A DNA stretch of 24,616 nt from Candidatus Nomurabacteria bacterium RIFOXYD2_FULL_35_12 (lineage in GTDB: Bacteria > Patescibacteriota > Minisyncoccia > Phycocordibacterales > UBA9973): NCBI GenBank assembly GCA_001786365.1, contig MFWK01000017.1:1-24616 (forward strand), given 5' to 3'. The translations under genes were made by a program, and so were the position numbers. Each line of letters begins with the position of its first letter. Positions within the stretch are counted from its first letter, which is position 1. Shown piece by piece: positions 22,423 to 24,616 of the stretch. The notes under the pieces were generated by a model that saw only the letters and a program-made list of their open reading frames with translations, was not told the origin of the DNA and searched no databases.

Positions 22423-22845
22423 TTATTTTTTACCCGTACTTCCGAAACTCCCCTTGCCACGTGCAGACTCGCTTAACTCTTTAACTTCTTTTAACTTTGC
22501 GATAACCATCGGCATAATCACGAGCTGGGAAACTTTGTCGCCTTCTTCAAAAGTATAACTCTTGTCAGATAAATTTACTAAATGTGTATTATATTCTCCG
22601 CGATAACCTGGGTCAAAAACTCCACCCATTGTTCGCAGTCCAGCCTTGGAAATACTGCTTTTATCCATCACAATCGCCCCATAACCTTCTGGAAATTCAA
22701 GCGCAAAACCATGCCAAAGACGGCAGTGTTCACCTGGCTTTATCGTCACAGTCTCCATCGCATACATATCCATACCCACATCTCCTGGATGATGATATTT
22801 CGGCAATTTTGCATTTTCTTTAAGTTTTTTAACTTTTATTATCAT
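22423..22845 (-). CDS. dut: dUTP diphosphatase
   Basis: A 140-residue trimeric-type dUTPase that converts dUTP to dUMP and pyrophosphate, keeping uracil out of DNA. The five motifs are in order: DVGMDMYA (22-29), DKSSISKAGL (61-70), GGVFDPGYRGE (74-84, with the catalytic Asp), DKVSQLVI (103-110) and RGKGSFGSTG (129-138). Motif 2 departs from the usual RSSGL form by a Lys and a two-residue insertion, reminiscent of the related dCTP deaminase family, but the C-terminal GFGSTG-like arm supports dUTPase. It begins immediately after the Nudix stop (TAAATG), so the two are cotranscribed. A tmk gene lies just beyond, giving a pyrimidine-nucleotide theme. Confidence 0.93.
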   Translation of the reverse strand: MIIKVKKLKENAKLPKYHHPGDVGMDMYAMETVTIKPGEHCRLWHGFALEFPEGYGAIVMDKSSISKAGLRTMGGVFDPGYRGEYNTHLVNLSDKSYTFEEGDKVSQLVIMPMVIAKLKEVKELSESARGKGSFGSTGKK

Positions 22846-23337
22846 TTATTTGTCTGGGCTAAAAAGATTTAAGTAACTTCTAAAATTTTTTGAAAACATT
22901 GCTGGATTTTCATCTAATAATTTTATTATTTCACTTTTTGCAAACCATTTTATATTTTCTACTTTTTCTATTTGTTTTACAAATAGGTAATCATTGTCAA
23001 CAATTGCTGTGAACCATTGACCAAAATATTCGTGTCCAGAAGATACTCTATTTTTCGGGCCCAGAATTAGTTTAAAATTCACAAGACCTATTTCTTCTCT
23101 AGCCTCTTTAATTATATTGGATTTATAAGTTTCACCTTCCTCTACTGTCCCAGACACCGCAGGGCCCCACATTCCTGGATTGAACTTTCTAACTAAAGCT
23201 CTTTGGGCAAGCAGTATATTCTGATCTTTGTCTGTGACCCAAAGACCCGTAACACGACATATATGTTTAGGATTTCTAGTTTCCCTTTCCTCGTAACCTA
23301 TTATTTCATCTTGTTCATTCACAATTGGGATTCTCAT
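22846..23337 (-). CDS. Nudix hydrolase
   Basis: A 163-residue Nudix protein. The Nudix box at 63-85 is GTVEEGETYKSNIIKEAREE followed by IGL, matching GX5EX7REUXEEXGU with Lys in place of the first Arg. The N-terminal region (IPIVNEQDEIIGYEERET, then HICRVTGLWVTDKDQNILLA) resembles the isopentenyl-diphosphate isomerase/YfcD-type subgroup. The family hydrolyses X-linked nucleoside diphosphates; the substrate cannot be told from sequence alone. It directly abuts dut, which suggests nucleotide sanitation (inference). It diverges from the PaaX/Cas2-like gene; the 84-bp gap contains repeat copy 1 of that unit. Confidence 0.9.
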   Translation of the reverse strand: MRIPIVNEQDEIIGYEERETRNPKHICRVTGLWVTDKDQNILLAQRALVRKFNPGMWGPAVSGTVEEGETYKSNIIKEAREEIGLVNFKLILGPKNRVSSGHEYFGQWFTAIVDNDYLFVKQIEKVENIKWFAKSEIIKLLDENPAMFSKNFRSYLNLFSPDK

Positions 23338-23376
23338 ATATTATTTTAATAATACATCTTTTCAACACCAAAAACA

Positions 23377-23411
23377 ATTTAGCATTAGTGGACGACCGTC
23401 TGTTAATGCTA
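23377..23411 (+). repeat. 35-bp flanking repeat, copy 1
   Basis: Begins ATTTAGCATTAGTGGACGAC and ends TTAATGCTA. The ends form an 8-bp inverted repeat (TAGCATTA/TAATGCTA). It matches copy 2 at 32 of 35 positions, in the same orientation. Its end overlaps the -10 box of the gene it precedes. Confidence 0.9.
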
Positions 23412-23415
23412 TGAT
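23407..23415 (+). promoter_or_regulatory. Extended -10 of the PaaX/Cas2-like gene, overlapping the repeat
   Basis: TGC-TATGAT starts inside repeat copy 1, is followed by AAAAGA and the ATG at 23422. A protein bound to the repeat would block this promoter. Confidence 0.55.
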
Positions 23416-23421
23416 AAAAGA

Positions 23422-23985
23422 ATGAAACAAAATACACCAAGAATGGGTAATCTAAAAAAGAAAATACTTTTACTTCTATTGGCTGGACTTGCACTAGGTT
23501 TAACTAGATCCCCAAAGAAACATTGGTGGATTTTAAAACAAATACCAAAAGAGTGGAAAAACGAAAACCGTCAGACACTGGAACGTGCTATTAATTCTCT
23601 TTACATTTCTCATTTAATCAAAGAAAAAGAAGGAGGAGATGGCACAACCACTCTTATATTAAGCGAGAATGGAAAACAAAAAGCATTACAATTCAATATT
23701 GACAAAATGGAAATAAAAAAACCAGAACATTGGGATAAAAAATGGAGAGTAGTAATGTTTGATATTCCTGAAAAATTAAGAAGGTTACGTAATTCTTTGC
23801 GTTTTCACTTCCAAGAAATAGGCCTAATCGAATTTCAAAAATCGGTATTTGTATATCCTTACCCTTGTCACGAGGAAATAGAATTCATCATTGAGCTTTA
23901 CAACGCTAGAAAATATGTGCGTTTTTTATTGGTAGATGAAGTAGATAATCAACTACACTTAATGAAAAAATTTAATCTAAACTAA
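23422..23985 (+). CDS. PaaX/Cas2-like winged-helix protein
   Basis: A 187-residue protein in two parts. Residues about 10-95 look like a PaaX-type winged helix (KKKILLLLLAGLALG, HWWILKQIPKEWKNENRQTL, AINSLYISHLIKEKEGGDGT, LILSENGKQKAL). Residues about 103-187 resemble the Cas2 ferredoxin-like fold: KKWRVVMFDIPEKLRRLRNS, with D114 at the Cas2 catalytic position, then LIEFQKSVFVYPYPCHEEIE, YVRFLLVDEVDN and LHLMKKFNLN. No cas1 or CRISPR array lies nearby, so it is not an ordinary adaptation gene. It is bracketed by two 35-bp direct repeats, the second starting at the stop codon. A repressor, a nuclease or a repeat-mobilising factor are all possible. The start is supported by an extended -10 6 nt upstream. 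Confidence 0.85.
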   Translation: MKQNTPRMGNLKKKILLLLLAGLALGLTRSPKKHWWILKQIPKEWKNENRQTLERAINSLYISHLIKEKEGGDGTTTLILSENGKQKALQFNIDKMEIKKPEHWDKKWRVVMFDIPEKLRRLRNSLRFHFQEIGLIEFQKSVFVYPYPCHEEIEFIIELYNARKYVRFLLVDEVDNQLHLMKKFNLN

Positions 23986-24019
23986 TTTAGCAATAGTGGA
24001 CGACCGTTTTTTAATGCTA
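23985..24019 (+). repeat. 35-bp flanking repeat, copy 2
   Basis: Begins ATTTAGCAATAGTGGACGAC and ends TTAATGCTA. It differs from copy 1 at three positions and starts on the last base of the PaaX/Cas2-like stop codon. It ends 10 bp before the tmk stop codon. Confidence 0.9.
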
Positions 24020-24029
24020 AATAGATATT

Positions 24030-24616
24030 TTAGATAATTTTCTTAATCTTTTCATAAATCTCTTCGTGAATATTTTCACGAGTATCTAGCTTGCCACCCT
24101 TTGCACATTCAATTTTTATCCATCCTTTTTGGGTTTTTGCGAGCCAAAGAGCGCTCTTGCGGGAATTTTCCAAAAAATTCACATCTTTCTCATGCACATC
24201 ATTTTTTTTACCTAAATATTTTCTACTTTGATTTTTGTTTCTCTCTTTTATCAATTTCAAAACTATAGAAATAGGAACATCTAGGTAAACAACTGCATCC
24301 GGTCTTGGAATTTTAAAAATTTCATATTCCATTTCTGATAGCCATTTCAAAAAACTTTCTCTTTTTTTTGTATTAGCGATTTTCCCGCCTTGATGAATCT
24401 GGTTTGCGCTCGCATACCTGTTTGCTATGATTGTGTAGCCATCTTTTAGCCATTTTTTGATTTTATCTTTTGACTCAAAACGGTCTGCAGCATAAAGCAC
24501 CGAAGCAATCTTTGGATGAACCTTTACGAAATTGTAATATTGCTCAGAAAGGCAGTGCCCGATAAATTTTCCAAAAAAATTAGAATAATAATCCGGAAAG
24601 TCAACAACTTTTACGG
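24030..24616 (-). CDS. tmk: Thymidylate kinase, N-terminus beyond window
   Basis: The frame is open to the window edge, so the N-terminus with the P-loop is missing; about 194 residues are visible. Recognisable parts are VKVVDFPDYYSNFFGKFIGH near the edge, VHPKIASVLYAADRFESKDK, GYTIIANRYASANQIHQGGK, PDAVVYLDVPISIVLKLIKE and a lid region with RNKNQSRKYLGKKNDVHEKD. This order fits dTMP kinase, which makes dTDP from dTMP and ATP. The usual DRY element reads NRY here. With dut close by, it supports a pyrimidine-nucleotide group, though the PaaX/Cas2-like unit separates them. An internal GTG at 24500 is not the true start, since conserved sequence continues upstream of it. Confidence 0.9.
   Translation of the reverse strand, partial: VKVVDFPDYYSNFFGKFIGHCLSEQYYNFVKVHPKIASVLYAADRFESKDKIKKWLKDGYTIIANRYASANQIHQGGKIANTKKRESFLKWLSEMEYEIFKIPRPDAVVYLDVPISIVLKLIKERNKNQSRKYLGKKNDVHEKDVNFLENSRKSALWLAKTQKGWIKIECAKGGKLDTRENIHEEIYEKIKKII

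Noticed and set aside
23377..24019. A CRISPR array or CRISPR adaptation locus around the Cas2-like gene
   Set aside because: Only two repeats exist, separated by a 570-bp gene; there are no spacer-sized gaps, no cas1 and no effector genes.

Overview
The window looks like a chromosomal segment of a Candidate Phyla Radiation bacterium (Patescibacteria, probably a Parcubacteria/Paceibacteria lineage). This is inferred from gene content and style: AT-rich DNA, standard code with TGA as stop, compact housekeeping genes, long secreted beta-sandwich surface proteins, a short RecO, a single-chain GlyRS and a eukaryote-like type IleRS. Shine-Dalgarno sites are almost absent, and GC-rich palindromes are scattered even inside essential genes.

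Layout. Positions 1-5182 (minus strand) hold envelope genes: a truncated secreted repeat protein, a small membrane-anchored protein, a TPR protein and a 1115-aa secreted protein with a peptidoglycan-binding domain. A 530-bp noncoding stretch full of inverted repeats follows. Positions 5716-6567 (minus) encode a winged-helix protein whose gene is packed with one repeated short motif. Positions 6786-10453 (plus) are ftsK, a membrane-anchored Ig-like protein and recA. They converge on a long minus-strand run: M16 peptidase, glyQS, a large single-pass membrane protein, recO, a degenerate HAD protein, ileS, a small membrane protein, argS, dut and a Nudix hydrolase. A plus-strand PaaX/Cas2-like gene bracketed by two near-identical 35-bp repeats comes next, then a truncated tmk on the minus strand.

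Functionally the window combines chromosome segregation and repair (FtsK, RecA, RecO), tRNA charging (GlyRS, IleRS, ArgRS) and pyrimidine nucleotide handling (dUTPase, Tmk). ileS is preceded by a complete transcriptional T-box riboswitch with an AUC specifier, so ileS and probably the overlapping HAD and recO genes should respond to uncharged tRNA-Ile.

Main points of interest: (1) the PaaX/Cas2-like gene with flanking direct repeats; (2) an IleRS with a complete histidine-phosphatase domain inserted between the two halves of its zinc knuckle; (3) a minimal T-box with the specifier in a terminal loop; (4) a winged-helix gene carrying 14 copies of TGTCC/GGACA in all reading phases, one pair straddling its own -10; (5) a recurring promoter arrangement with the -10 hexamer about 6 nt before ATG, implying leaderless mRNAs; and (6) in-frame palindromic insertions in ileS, ftsK and the winged-helix gene. 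All calls come from reading the sequence; no database search was run.
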